In this document: positions 35,982 to 43,853 of the stretch, piece after piece
Numbering within the stretch: the stretch's first letter is position 1
Layout: every line of letters begins with the position of its first letter
Source of the DNA: Rheinheimera sp. EpRS3
Lineage (GTDB): Bacteria; Pseudomonadota; Gammaproteobacteria; Enterobacterales; Alteromonadaceae
Assembly: GCF_001513785.1 (NCBI RefSeq)
Contig: NZ_LNQS01000001.1
Span: forward strand, 248,001 to 312,000
Direction of reading: 5' to 3'
Length of the DNA stretch: 64,000 bases
Program-made: the position numbers and the translations under genes
Notes under the pieces: generated by a model
What the model was told of the DNA's origin: nothing
The model's database searches: none
Seen by the model: the letters and a program-made list of their open reading frames with translations, nothing else

Positions 35982-36755
35982 TCAGTTACATAGCGCGGCA
36001 CGTTGCGGCCTGTCGCCCATCTGATTAAGTTTGCTAAGGTTATCCGCAATAAGGGCGCTATTATTTGCCGCGGTAAGCCGCAACACCTCTAGAGCCCAAT
36101 CGGGTAGGTTATCGGCTAAGCGGTAAAACACCCACTGGCCGTGGCGGCGGTCCTGCAAAATGGCGGCTTTACGCAGCTGAGCCAAATGGCGTGAAATTTT
36201 CGGCTGGGTTTCAGTAAGTGCGGCAGTTAGCTCACAGACGCACAGCTCTTGTTGCTGCTGAATAAGTAACAGAGTTTTTAACCGGGTATCGTCGGCCAGG
36301 GCTTTATAAAAACTTAAGGCATCGCTTAGCTGCTCGGGTTTAGCACGGTATTTCTGGCTAAACAGTAAGAAGTATTTAATCCGCTCGCTTAACTCGTTTA
36401 ACACTACATCAAAGGCTTTAGTTCCGGCTTTGGGTTTAGGGTCGGCAAAATCCCAGGCCAGAATTTGCGCCGCTTTTACCTGAGTAATGCAGCTTTGATG
36501 GGCTTTGTCACACAAGGTAATGGCGTAGTCGAAATAGCGCTCATTCAGGCTGGTTAAGTCCTTACTACGCAGGTTTTCACCCGAAATATGCCGTGCATCC
36601 AAAACTGTAAATACCCGCGGGTCTATTGGTTCTGGCGCAGTACCGGCACTGAACACGTCAAACTGATCGATAGCCATATGCCGGAACAAGGCTTCAGCAA
36701 GTTGCGAGCGGGCCGAGTTGCCGGTGCAGATAAAAATCACGGATTTTTTATTCAT
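35982..36755 (-). CDS. ArsC arsenate reductase fused to an ArsR-type repressor
   Basis: A 257-residue two-domain protein. Residues about 1-135 are a low-molecular-weight-phosphatase-fold arsenate reductase of the thioredoxin-coupled type: CTGNSAR loop with Cys10 and Arg16, redox pair Cys82 and Cys89, and Asp105 in WDFADP. These numbers equal those of staphylococcal pI258 ArsC. Residues about 140-235 are an ArsR winged helix with the arsenite-binding motif ELCVCEL (Cys172, Cys174) and recognition helix QPKISRHLAQL. Both halves keep their key residues, so the protein may reduce arsenate and repress the operon. It heads the arsenate operon. Confidence 0.9.
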   Translation of the reverse strand: MNKKSVIFICTGNSARSQLAEALFRHMAIDQFDVFSAGTAPEPIDPRVFTVLDARHISGENLRSKDLTSLNERYFDYAITLCDKAHQSCITQVKAAQILAWDFADPKPKAGTKAFDVVLNELSERIKYFLLFSQKYRAKPEQLSDALSFYKALADDTRLKTLLLIQQQQELCVCELTAALTETQPKISRHLAQLRKAAILQDRRHGQWVFYRLADNLPDWALEVLRLTAANNSALIADNLSKLNQMGDRPQRAALCN

Positions 36756-36774
36756 GCTAATTACCTTTTTTGTA

Positions 36775-36813
36775 ATATGCGAATTATCATATATCTATAT
36801 TTATGCATGTCAA
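36775..36813 (-). promoter_or_regulatory. Promoter and likely ArsR operator of the arsenate operon
   Basis: On the minus strand, TTGACA (36808-36813) and TATGAT (36786-36791) are 16 bp apart. An inverted repeat ATATG-N8-CATAT (36775-36792) overlaps the -10 box, so a bound repressor would block RNA polymerase. The start codon of the fusion gene is 20 bp downstream of the repeat. Confidence 0.7.
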
Positions 36814-36894
36814 CGGCAGCGGTTAAAATTCACATAGTTGTCATCTGGCCGTTTTACACTGCCGCCAGTTTTAAGCCGGACGTTGGGAGCGGTT

Positions 36895-38541
36895 ATGTTG
36901 TCGAAGCTGAAAATTTCCAGCAGGGTACTGATACTGGGTGTACTGCCTCTATTAATGTTGTTATTGGTGCTGGCCGGGGCTTTTTGGTCGGCACAGCAAA
37001 AAGATAAGCTGTTTAATCAGCTATACGATGATCATCTGGCGATTTTGTCTGACGTTATGGCGGTGCAGCAGATTTTGCAGCAAACCGCACTGCAGGATAT
37101 CCGCAAATACCGCACCGGCTGGGCTTCAGCCGAAGCCACCGAGCAAGTGGTTAAACAACATATGGCGCAGGCACAGCAGCACTGGCAGGGTTTTGTACAA
37201 AGCAGGCCACTGCAGGACGACAGCGAATTCTATACCGAACTGGATCAGGCTTTTGCCAAAGCGATTAAGCATTATGGCGAGTGGATTAGCTATGCCGGCA
37301 GTGACGCACTGCTGGTGCGCATTTTGAATGAGTCTACCGTTAATAGCGAAATTGAGCTTAGGATCACCGGCTTTACCCAGCTGACTGAGGCTTTTATTCA
37401 GCAGCAACTCAGTGCCGCGGTAACAGTACGTGACAGAGCGCAGCATTTTACCGGACAACTGGTGCAGGCCTATTTATTGGGTGGTCTGGCATTGGTATTG
37501 CTGGTTAGTGGGCTTATTTGGGCAATACAGCGCTCAGTGTGCCGGCCATTACTGGCGCTGCGTGATTTGCTGATACAGGTGGTTACCCGCTCCGATCTTA
37601 GCCTGCGGGCAAACGACAATGGCAAAGACGAACTGGCACAAGCTGCCAGCGCACTAAATCAGATGATGCAGCATTTTGAGCAACTGGTTGCCAAGCTGGG
37701 CCACAGCGCTGTGGCGTTAAACCAGCAGGCAGGGCAAGTGTACGATATCAGTACCGAGGTAAACCAAAGCGCTGCCGTACAGGCGCGCCAGGCACAGCAA
37801 CTTGCCGCAGCTGCTGAGCAAATGAGCAGCAGTGTGCAGCAAGTCGCGCAAAACGCCGGAGTGGCTGCGCAAGCAGCAGTGCACGCAGAGCAGTTGTGCC
37901 AAAATGGCCATACGGCAGCAGATAAAAGTGCAGCAGGTATTACGGCACTGGCGGTACAGTTGCAACACAGTGTAGAGGTGGTCAGTGGTTTACAGCAGGG
38001 CTCCGGCCAGATTTCCAGTGTGCTGGAGGTGATCCGTAAAATTTCTGAGCAAACCAATTTACTGGCGTTAAATGCCGCTATTGAAGCAGCCAGGGCAGGT
38101 GAGGCCGGGCGCGGTTTTTCTGTAGTCGCCGACGAAGTGCGTACCTTGTCTGCTAATACCAAGCAGGCTACAGAGTCAATAAATGGCATGATTTCACAGT
38201 TGCAGCAGCAAGCTGCTAATGCCGTACAGGTAATGCAGCAGGCGCATACGCAGGCCAATACCAATGTGCAGTTAGCGCAGGATACCGGCAGCCGCTTTAA
38301 TCAACTGGCCAGCGCAGTTGAGCATATCAGCAGCGCAAATGCACAAATACACACGGCCACAGCGCAGCAACAAGTGGTTTCAGAAAATATCGCCGCAACT
38401 ATACATCAGTTAAACGACGAGGTAAGCCAGTTAAGCAACGAAGCTAGCCGCTCAGCCAGCGCCAGTGAGCAACTAACCCAACTGGCCGCCCAGCTAAATA
38501 ACGACTGGCAGGTATTCAATGCTGTTGCTAAGCAAGTTTAA
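36895..38541 (+). CDS. Methyl-accepting chemotaxis protein
   Basis: A 548-residue chemoreceptor from the ATG at 36895, which has GGGAG upstream; an earlier in-frame ATG at 36838 lacks one. Membrane helix 1 is at about 13-32, a periplasmic helical sensor domain at about 33-190, helix 2 at about 195-215, then a HAMP domain. The signalling domain peaks at the hairpin tip [34 protein letters not shown], which binds CheW/CheA. The ligand domain looks like a four-helix bundle; ligand unknown. No other chemotaxis genes are near. The ends of this gene and the next (minus strand) overlap by 4 bp. Confidence 0.92.
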   Translation: MLSKLKISSRVLILGVLPLLMLLLVLAGAFWSAQQKDKLFNQLYDDHLAILSDVMAVQQILQQTALQDIRKYRTGWASAEATEQVVKQHMAQAQQHWQGFVQSRPLQDDSEFYTELDQAFAKAIKHYGEWISYAGSDALLVRILNESTVNSEIELRITGFTQLTEAFIQQQLSAAVTVRDRAQHFTGQLVQAYLLGGLALVLLVSGLIWAIQRSVCRPLLALRDLLIQVVTRSDLSLRANDNGKDELAQAASALNQMMQHFEQLVAKLGHSAVALNQQAGQVYDISTEVNQSAAVQARQAQQLAAAAEQMSSSVQQVAQNAGVAAQAAVHAEQLCQNGHTAADKSAAGITALAVQLQHSVEVVSGLQQGSGQISSVLEVIRKISEQTNLLALNAAIEAARAGEAGRGFSVVADEVRTLSANTKQATESINGMISQLQQQAANAVQVMQQAHTQANTNVQLAQDTGSRFNQLASAVEHISSANAQIHTATAQQQVVSENIAATIHQLNDEVSQLSNEASRSASASEQLTQLAAQLNNDWQVFNAVAKQV

Positions 38542-39389
38542 CTAGTCGGACAAGAACGGTACAGCGCCATCATTTGGCTGCCGGTTTGCATCAGGCTTAG
38601 CAGTATGCTGGCTACATAAATCAATCCGAGGCTCAGCAGCGCAGATAATACAATTTTGCCGCTGCTCAGCTGTTGCTGTTTGCCGTAGGCAAACCAGGCA
38701 ATAAACAGCCAGCAAAGCAGAATCAACTGCATTAGGGCTTGTAAGCCAGCTCCCAGCAAAAACAATGTCCGCTCTGTCGCCTGTTGATATACCACTTGTG
38801 CCTGCTGCAGTTGCTGTTGCAGCGCGTTGCTGGTTGCAGTGTCGGCCACTAACTCACCGGTAGCATCGGTATTGCACAGTAAACGCGCTGTCATTGGCTG
38901 TAAGGCCTGAGCGCTTTGTTCCAGTTGGATCCAGCTTTTGGCAACGACCGGATCTATCATGGCGATATTGGTCAGCGCATTGGCAAATACCAACAACACC
39001 ATAGTAATGCCGCAAAAAAAGGCGAACAGGCGGAAAAAGGCAGAGAAGCTGCTGGCAACGCCCACCATTCTCAGACAGCCAAAGGCGATAGCTGCGGCGA
39101 AAAACAACAGAAATAAATCAAACAGCGCGCTACTGGCCAGGCGCGTAAAAGCTGCATCGTCGGCGGGTAACGCGACAGGGTTCACCGCTTCGGGCAGCAA
39201 CTGACTGATAAACAGCGCAATAAGAAACGACAGAATTAAAAACTCGACGCCTTTGCTGATCTCATCGGGCTGTTCAGGAAGCGCCGATTGCTGCTGGATA
39301 AAACGTTTGGGGCGGAATAAACACTGACTGAAGTGGTTAAAAAATAATGGAATTTCAGCAATAACGCGCTCGATATAGCTTTTCATCAT
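38538..39389 (-). CDS. Unknown Yip1-like integral membrane protein
   Basis: A 283-residue protein with an N-terminal amphipathic stretch ([16 protein letters not shown]) typical of proteins described as Yip1-domain-like. It has about five membrane helices (roughly 50-66, 88-112, 120-140, 195-222 and 240-268) and a soluble loop between helices 3 and 4. No catalytic motif is visible. It converges on the chemoreceptor gene with a 4-bp overlap. Function is unknown; similarity to Yip1 domains rests on the general layout only. Confidence 0.6.
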   Translation of the reverse strand: MMKSYIERVIAEIPLFFNHFSQCLFRPKRFIQQQSALPEQPDEISKGVEFLILSFLIALFISQLLPEAVNPVALPADDAAFTRLASSALFDLFLLFFAAAIAFGCLRMVGVASSFSAFFRLFAFFCGITMVLLVFANALTNIAMIDPVVAKSWIQLEQSAQALQPMTARLLCNTDATGELVADTATSNALQQQLQQAQVVYQQATERTLFLLGAGLQALMQLILLCWLFIAWFAYGKQQQLSSGKIVLSALLSLGLIYVASILLSLMQTGSQMMALYRSCPTS

Positions 39390-39467
39390 GTGTCCTTGTC
39401 AGCGTATGAGCCGGCGGATACAACATAATTCCGTTTCAACTATAGGCGTCCGGGCGGCTTTTGCACA

Positions 39468-39496
39468 TTGCATGTACAAATAAAACGCTTTACACT
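39468..39496 (+). promoter_or_regulatory. Promoter of the thiamine operon
   Basis: TTGCAT (39468-39473) and TACACT (39491-39496) are separated by 17 bp. Transcription would start near 39503, exactly where the TPP riboswitch begins. Confidence 0.65.
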
Positions 39497-39502
39497 TGCC
39501 GC

Positions 39503-39583
39503 GCAACCAAGGGGTGCAATAGCTGAGATGCCGCAAGGCGAACCCTTAGAACCTGATCCGGATTATACCGGCGGAGGGATGGT
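39503..39583 (+). ncRNA. TPP (THI-box) riboswitch
   Basis: The conserved thiamine pyrophosphate aptamer elements appear in order: GGGGTGC, GCTGAGATG, AACCCTTAGAACCTGATC, then a TACCGGCGGAGGGA end. The aptamer should repress the downstream genes when TPP is abundant. After it, ACTCCTC (39587-39593) could pair with GAGG-type sequences near the start, which suggests control of translation; no clear intrinsic terminator was seen before the gene. Confidence 0.93.
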
Positions 39584-39637
39584 GCTAACTCCTCAAGCTG
39601 GTGTGATCTCTGTGTTTTTATGGAGATTCATACAAAA

Positions 39638-41746
39638 ATGCGTTTTTTCCCATCGTTAATCGCTGTTGCGGTATGCAGCAGTTTTTCTATTCAAATTAAT
39701 GCAGCTGAAACTGCCCCAGAGCCGGTCGATACGGCTATAGAGCGGATTCGTGTACAAGGCGATTTTCGCCAGCAGGCAGTACAGCAGGTTGCCGGTAGTA
39801 TTGCGCTGGTCAGTGAGCAGGATGTTAAGCGCACCTCAGCGCAACATCTGGATGACTTACTTAACCAGTTTGCCAATGTTAACTTTACCTCCGGCGCATC
39901 ACGCGGCCGCTATATTCAGATGCGCGGCATCGGCGAGCGTAGCGAGTTTGTTGATACGATAAACCCATCAGTGGGCATACTGATTGACGGTATTGATTAT
40001 TCCGGTATGGGGATCAGCGGCATCAGTGACTTAGCCCAACTGGAAGTATTTCGTGGCCCCGAGGCTACCCGCTTTGGCGCCAATGCGCTGGCCGGTATGC
40101 TAAACCTGACTACCAAAGGCCCAACGGCGACGCCGGAAGCTAAGTTCAGTGCTACGCTGGCTAACTACAACAGCCGCCAACTGGCAGGCCAGTTTAGCAA
40201 TAGCATTAATGAGCAACTGGGTTACAGTTTTTCGCTAGAACAGCAAAACTCGGATGGCTTTATCAATAACGCCTATTTAAACCGCGACGATACCAACAAC
40301 ATCGACGAATTTACCGGCCGTTTTAAACTGCGTTATCAGCCATCAGATGCCCTGACGCTGCAACTGGTTACGCACTTTACCGATCAGGATAACGGCTATG
40401 ATGCCTTTTCGCTGGATCGCAACCGCACCACGCTGTCAGACGAGCCCGGGCAGGATAAGATCCGTAGCAAAGCGGTAGCACTGCAGGCTGATTACCGTGG
40501 TTTGCCCTTTGCTACAGTGCTGGCGCAACTGAGTTATTTAACCGCCGACAGCGACTACGGTTTTGACGAAGACTGGAGCTATGTCGGTATTCACCCGGAT
40601 GAATATGCCACTACCGACCGGTACTTACGCAGCCGCGATCAATTTACGCTGGATTACCGGTTTGTCTCTACACCCGAGGGTAAACTGGGCAACAGCGACT
40701 GGGTATTTGGCCTCTATGCCGCCAGCAAGAATTTTGATTTAACGCGGCAGTTCTGGAGCTGGGATTTGTCACAGGACGATGAGTTTGTCAGCGAGCTCAG
40801 CCGTAGCAATGCCGCAGTGTATGGTGAGCTAAGCACGCCATTAGGTAGCGGTTGGAGCCTGGTGTCGGGCCTGCGCCTGGAGCGGTATGACGATGACTAC
40901 AGCGATATCAGCGGTAACAATATTAAAAACCACGACACTATGTGGGGCGCCAATTTAAGCCTGAATTATCAGGTAAATAGCCAGGCGTTAATATACCTGC
41001 TGGCGTCGCGTGGCTATAAAGCCGGTGGTGTAAACGGCGATGCGCTGGCCAAAGCCGCCGATGACAGCTTAAGCGAGCTCAACAGCAAAGCCAGTTTCCA
41101 GCCTGAAACGCTGTACAACGCCGAGTTTGGCGTAAAAGGCAGTGCGTTGGATCAAAGCATTACCGCAAGGGTGGCGGCATTTTATATGTGGCGTGACGAT
41201 ATGCAGGTAAAAGGCTGGCTTAACCCCGACAGCGGCCCGCAATTTGCCGGTTTTATTGATAATGCCGGTAGCGGCCGTAACTACGGTATTGAAATGGAAA
41301 ACCGCCTGCAACTGCATCCGCAGTTTGCAGTATTTTTATCTGCCAGCTGGCTCAAAACCAAGCTGGGTAATTATGTCACGCTGGACGAAGAAAATTTCAG
41401 CGGTCGCGAGCAGGCCCAGGCGCCACGCTTTCAGTACAGTGTAGCCACTGACTGGTATATCACCGAAGCCCTTACCTTTAATGTCAGCCTGCAGGGTAAA
41501 GATGCCTTCTTTTACTCTGACGGCCACAATGCCCGATCGTCACGCTACGAGCTGTTGGGCGCGCGTTTAAGCTACCAGCTAACAAACTGGGAACTGGCAG
41601 TATGGACCCGCAACGCGCTGGATCAGGATATCGGTGTGCGCGGCTTCTATTTTGGTAACGACCCCAGAGATGGCTACGAGCCACATGTGTATGAGCAATT
41701 TGCTGAGCCACGCCGTTTTGGCGTAACTGCAAGCTACCAGTTTTAA
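39638..41746 (+). CDS. TonB-dependent outer-membrane receptor for thiamine
   Basis: A 702-residue receptor from the ATG at 39638; a start at 39620 would add six residues ahead of the signal peptide and has no ribosome site. The signal peptide (FFPSLIAVAVCSSFSIQINA) precedes a plug domain with GIGERSEFVDTINPSVGILIDG and the end-of-plug FRGPEATRFGANALAGMLNLTTK. The 22-strand barrel follows and ends in YQF. Because it directly follows a TPP riboswitch and heads an operon of thiamine genes, the ligand is most likely thiamine or a precursor. Energy would come from a TonB/ExbBD complex, such as the one at 49.9-51.9 kb. Confidence 0.88.
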   Translation: MRFFPSLIAVAVCSSFSIQINAAETAPEPVDTAIERIRVQGDFRQQAVQQVAGSIALVSEQDVKRTSAQHLDDLLNQFANVNFTSGASRGRYIQMRGIGERSEFVDTINPSVGILIDGIDYSGMGISGISDLAQLEVFRGPEATRFGANALAGMLNLTTKGPTATPEAKFSATLANYNSRQLAGQFSNSINEQLGYSFSLEQQNSDGFINNAYLNRDDTNNIDEFTGRFKLRYQPSDALTLQLVTHFTDQDNGYDAFSLDRNRTTLSDEPGQDKIRSKAVALQADYRGLPFATVLAQLSYLTADSDYGFDEDWSYVGIHPDEYATTDRYLRSRDQFTLDYRFVSTPEGKLGNSDWVFGLYAASKNFDLTRQFWSWDLSQDDEFVSELSRSNAAVYGELSTPLGSGWSLVSGLRLERYDDDYSDISGNNIKNHDTMWGANLSLNYQVNSQALIYLLASRGYKAGGVNGDALAKAADDSLSELNSKASFQPETLYNAEFGVKGSALDQSITARVAAFYMWRDDMQVKGWLNPDSGPQFAGFIDNAGSGRNYGIEMENRLQLHPQFAVFLSASWLKTKLGNYVTLDEENFSGREQAQAPRFQYSVATDWYITEALTFNVSLQGKDAFFYSDGHNARSSRYELLGARLSYQLTNWELAVWTRNALDQDIGVRGFYFGNDPRDGYEPHVYEQFAEPRRFGVTASYQF

Positions 41747-41772
41747 GGCCAGTGATGTTTGAGGAGAACGTT

Positions 41773-42021
41773 ATGCAATTATCTGTTGAAATCAGTAAGT
41801 ACCCGTTAGCCGACGATTATATCGGCCCGATAAAAGGCTTTATTGAGCAGCTGAATAAATACCCGGACGTAACCGTGTTAACCAACACCATGAGCACCCA
41901 GTTATTTGGTGATTACGATGCAGTAATGCAGGCCTTGCAGGCCTGTATTAAATGGTCATTTGAGCAGTACGGCAAAGTAGTATTTGTCTGTAAGTTTATT
42001 CACGGTGATTTACGGCCATGA
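41773..42021 (+). CDS. Small thiamine-binding-protein-like (YkoF/MTH1187 family)
   Basis: An 82-residue protein from the ATG at 41773, preceded by GAGGAG. The pattern MQLSVEISKYPLADDYIGPIKGFIEQL, then VTVLTNTMSTQLFGDYDAVM, resembles the MTH1187/YkoF ferredoxin-like fold, in which YkoF-type proteins bind thiamine or hydroxymethylpyrimidine. It is cytosolic (no signal). It overlaps the PnuT-like gene by 4 bp (ATGA). Family assignment is by pattern and strongly helped by the TPP-controlled operon. Confidence 0.7.
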   Translation: MQLSVEISKYPLADDYIGPIKGFIEQLNKYPDVTVLTNTMSTQLFGDYDAVMQALQACIKWSFEQYGKVVFVCKFIHGDLRP

Positions 42022-42647
42022 ATGAGCTGATCACACAGGCTATGGCGCAGTGGCAGCTGATGCACAGCCTTGAGCTGGCGGCAACGCTGCTGGCGCTGGC
42101 TTATGTGATTCTGGCATTAAAACAAAGCCTGTGGTGCTGGCCGGCTGCGCTGTTAAGTACGGTGTTGTTTACCCACGTTATGTGGCAGTCGGCATTGTTG
42201 TCTGATGCATTGCTACAGCTATATTACGCTGCTATGGCGCTGTATGGCTGGTGGCGCTGGCAGCAACTGCGCCAAAGCGCCCCGGATCAGCGTGGCCCGG
42301 TATACGAGTGGGCCTGGCAGCGGCATGCGGTATTAATTGGCGTTACTGCTATAGCCGGTGTGGTACTTGGGGCTTTTATGGCAAATTATACTCAGGCCGA
42401 TTTTGCCTATCTTGATGCCCAAACCACAGTGTTCAGCGTAATGGCAACCTGGCTGGTAGCACGTAAACTGGTGTCAAACTGGTTGTACTGGGTGGTGATA
42501 GACGCTGTATCAATTTTCGTTTATGCACAAAAACATCTGTATTTCCTTACCGGCTTGTTTATGCTGTATACGGTTATCGCTATTGCAGGGTACTTTATTT
42601 GGCGCAGTCATTATCAGCAACAACCGGCAGTGAGATTGAGCATGTAA
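42018..42647 (+). CDS. pnuT: PnuT-like thiamine transporter (PnuC family)
   Basis: A 209-residue membrane protein with seven helices and the family's aromatic YGWWRW motif (about residues 75-80), followed by a second half with a WLVARKLVSNWLYWVVID segment. PnuC-family proteins bring vitamins across the inner membrane by facilitated diffusion, and those under TPP riboswitches (PnuT) are taken as thiamine-specific. Phosphorylation by a kinase then traps the vitamin; a kinase-like gene follows directly. The start overlaps the preceding stop by 4 bp. Confidence 0.85.
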   Translation: MNELITQAMAQWQLMHSLELAATLLALAYVILALKQSLWCWPAALLSTVLFTHVMWQSALLSDALLQLYYAAMALYGWWRWQQLRQSAPDQRGPVYEWAWQRHAVLIGVTAIAGVVLGAFMANYTQADFAYLDAQTTVFSVMATWLVARKLVSNWLYWVVIDAVSIFVYAQKHLYFLTGLFMLYTVIAIAGYFIWRSHYQQQPAVRLSM

Positions 42648-43495
42648 CCCGCTTATGCCAGCGGCTGGAGTTTTTTGTCGATCAGCCGCCTGTACAAGTG
42701 CGGGCGCTGTCTCATGGCGCCAGTAACCAAAGTTACTATGTAAAAACAGCACAGGGCGAATATGTACTGCGCTGTTATCCGGCGGAATCTACCGTATGCC
42801 GCCAGCAGGAATTGCGCTGCCAGCATGCCGCCGCCGCTAAGGGGCTGGCCGCTACGCCTCTGTGTTTAAATAACCACTATCAGGTGATGTTAAGCGAATA
42901 TATCCGCGGCGCCGAACCTTTCGATTATGCACGCCATGGCGGTAGTACCTTGCTATCTGTACTGGCGCAGTTTCATCAGTTGCAGGTGCAAACTGCCACG
43001 CTGGATTATGCCACCTATTTACCGCAATTACAGGCAGCGCTACCGGCCGATAGCCGTGCCGATAAAACCCTGCAGGCAGCATTGCGACAGGCTGCGCAGC
43101 AACTTAGCAGCCTGGAGCCTGATTTAGTGTTATGTCATATGGACTTACATCAGGGTAATTTGCTTTGGGCCGCAGATACACTGTGGTTACTTGATTTTGA
43201 GTACAGTCAGCAGGCCGACAGCAGCCTGGATTTAGCCGCCATAAGTTTACATTTTAGCTTAGATAAAACAGCAGAAGCACAAATGCTGGCAGATTATGCC
43301 CGCTTACGGCAGTGTAATGAACTTGATGCACTGTCAGCTGAAAAACTACTGGCCGAAAAACTGCCTGCAGCAAAGTTGTTATACAGTGGTTTTTGCTGGC
43401 GGTGGTATCTGGCGCTGCCAGATTGCCAGACAGAGGCAAACTATTGGCAGCAGCAGGTACAAGGTTTAGCGGCTGTGTCGTTACAAACCCCCTAA
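42599..43495 (+). CDS. Choline/thiamine-kinase-like phosphotransferase
   Basis: A 298-residue kinase of the choline/aminoglycoside phosphotransferase fold. It contains the catalytic loop LCHMDLHQGN (Asp and Asn) and the metal-binding LLDFEYSQQADSSLDLA. In this operon it most likely phosphorylates thiamine imported by PnuT, the role of ThiK. The start seems to be a TTG at 42599 with AGGG upstream, since no ATG or GTG occurs in the first 40 codons of the frame; it overlaps pnuT by 49 bp. It is also possible that translation starts later at an unusual codon. Confidence 0.75.
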   Translation: MAQSLSATTGSEIEHVTRLCQRLEFFVDQPPVQVRALSHGASNQSYYVKTAQGEYVLRCYPAESTVCRQQELRCQHAAAAKGLAATPLCLNNHYQVMLSEYIRGAEPFDYARHGGSTLLSVLAQFHQLQVQTATLDYATYLPQLQAALPADSRADKTLQAALRQAAQQLSSLEPDLVLCHMDLHQGNLLWAADTLWLLDFEYSQQADSSLDLAAISLHFSLDKTAEAQMLADYARLRQCNELDALSAEKLLAEKLPAAKLLYSGFCWRWYLALPDCQTEANYWQQQVQGLAAVSLQTP

Positions 43496-43663
43496 ACGTT
43501 CAGCCAGCGTTTTGTAACGCTTTACATCCTCTTCATTAAACAGCGGTTTTCCTTCACTGTCTGTTTCAGCCGCAATCAGCAAATTTTCCCGCGCTAACCG
43601 CTCTACTCTTATTGTTTGTACGCCAAGCAAGGTTGCAACCTGCTCAACTGTCATTAGTGCCAT
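43481..43663 (-). CDS. Small helix-turn-helix protein
   Basis: A 60-residue protein with a MerR/excisionase-like helix-turn-helix at the N-terminus (MTVEQVATLLGVQTIRVERLAREN), then EGKPLFNEEDVKRYKTLAERLG, a wing-like segment. Its end overlaps the thiamine kinase gene by 15 bp on the opposite strand. Either the first Met or Met4 may start it. It probably binds DNA as a small regulator, but the target is unknown. Confidence 0.65.
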   Translation of the reverse strand: MALMTVEQVATLLGVQTIRVERLARENLLIAAETDSEGKPLFNEEDVKRYKTLAERLGGL

Positions 43664-43853
43664 AACCTGATCCTGTTGATTAAAAAACTTACAAGTAATA
43701 GCCTAAAATCAGGCGTTTGTGAATAGCCAACTGATAAAGCCTGCTTGGCGCAAAGCAATGTCACACCCGGTTACACTTTTTTAAACTGCCGCTAATAGTG
43801 TTGCCCGGTACAGCGTGCTAATTTCATTTGTTACCGTTATAAAGAGCCTAACC

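Noticed and set aside
37659..38264. A 201-codon Cys/Ala-rich ORF opposite the chemoreceptor
   Set aside because: Shadow of the conserved signalling domain; the composition reflects Gln/Ala codons read backwards.
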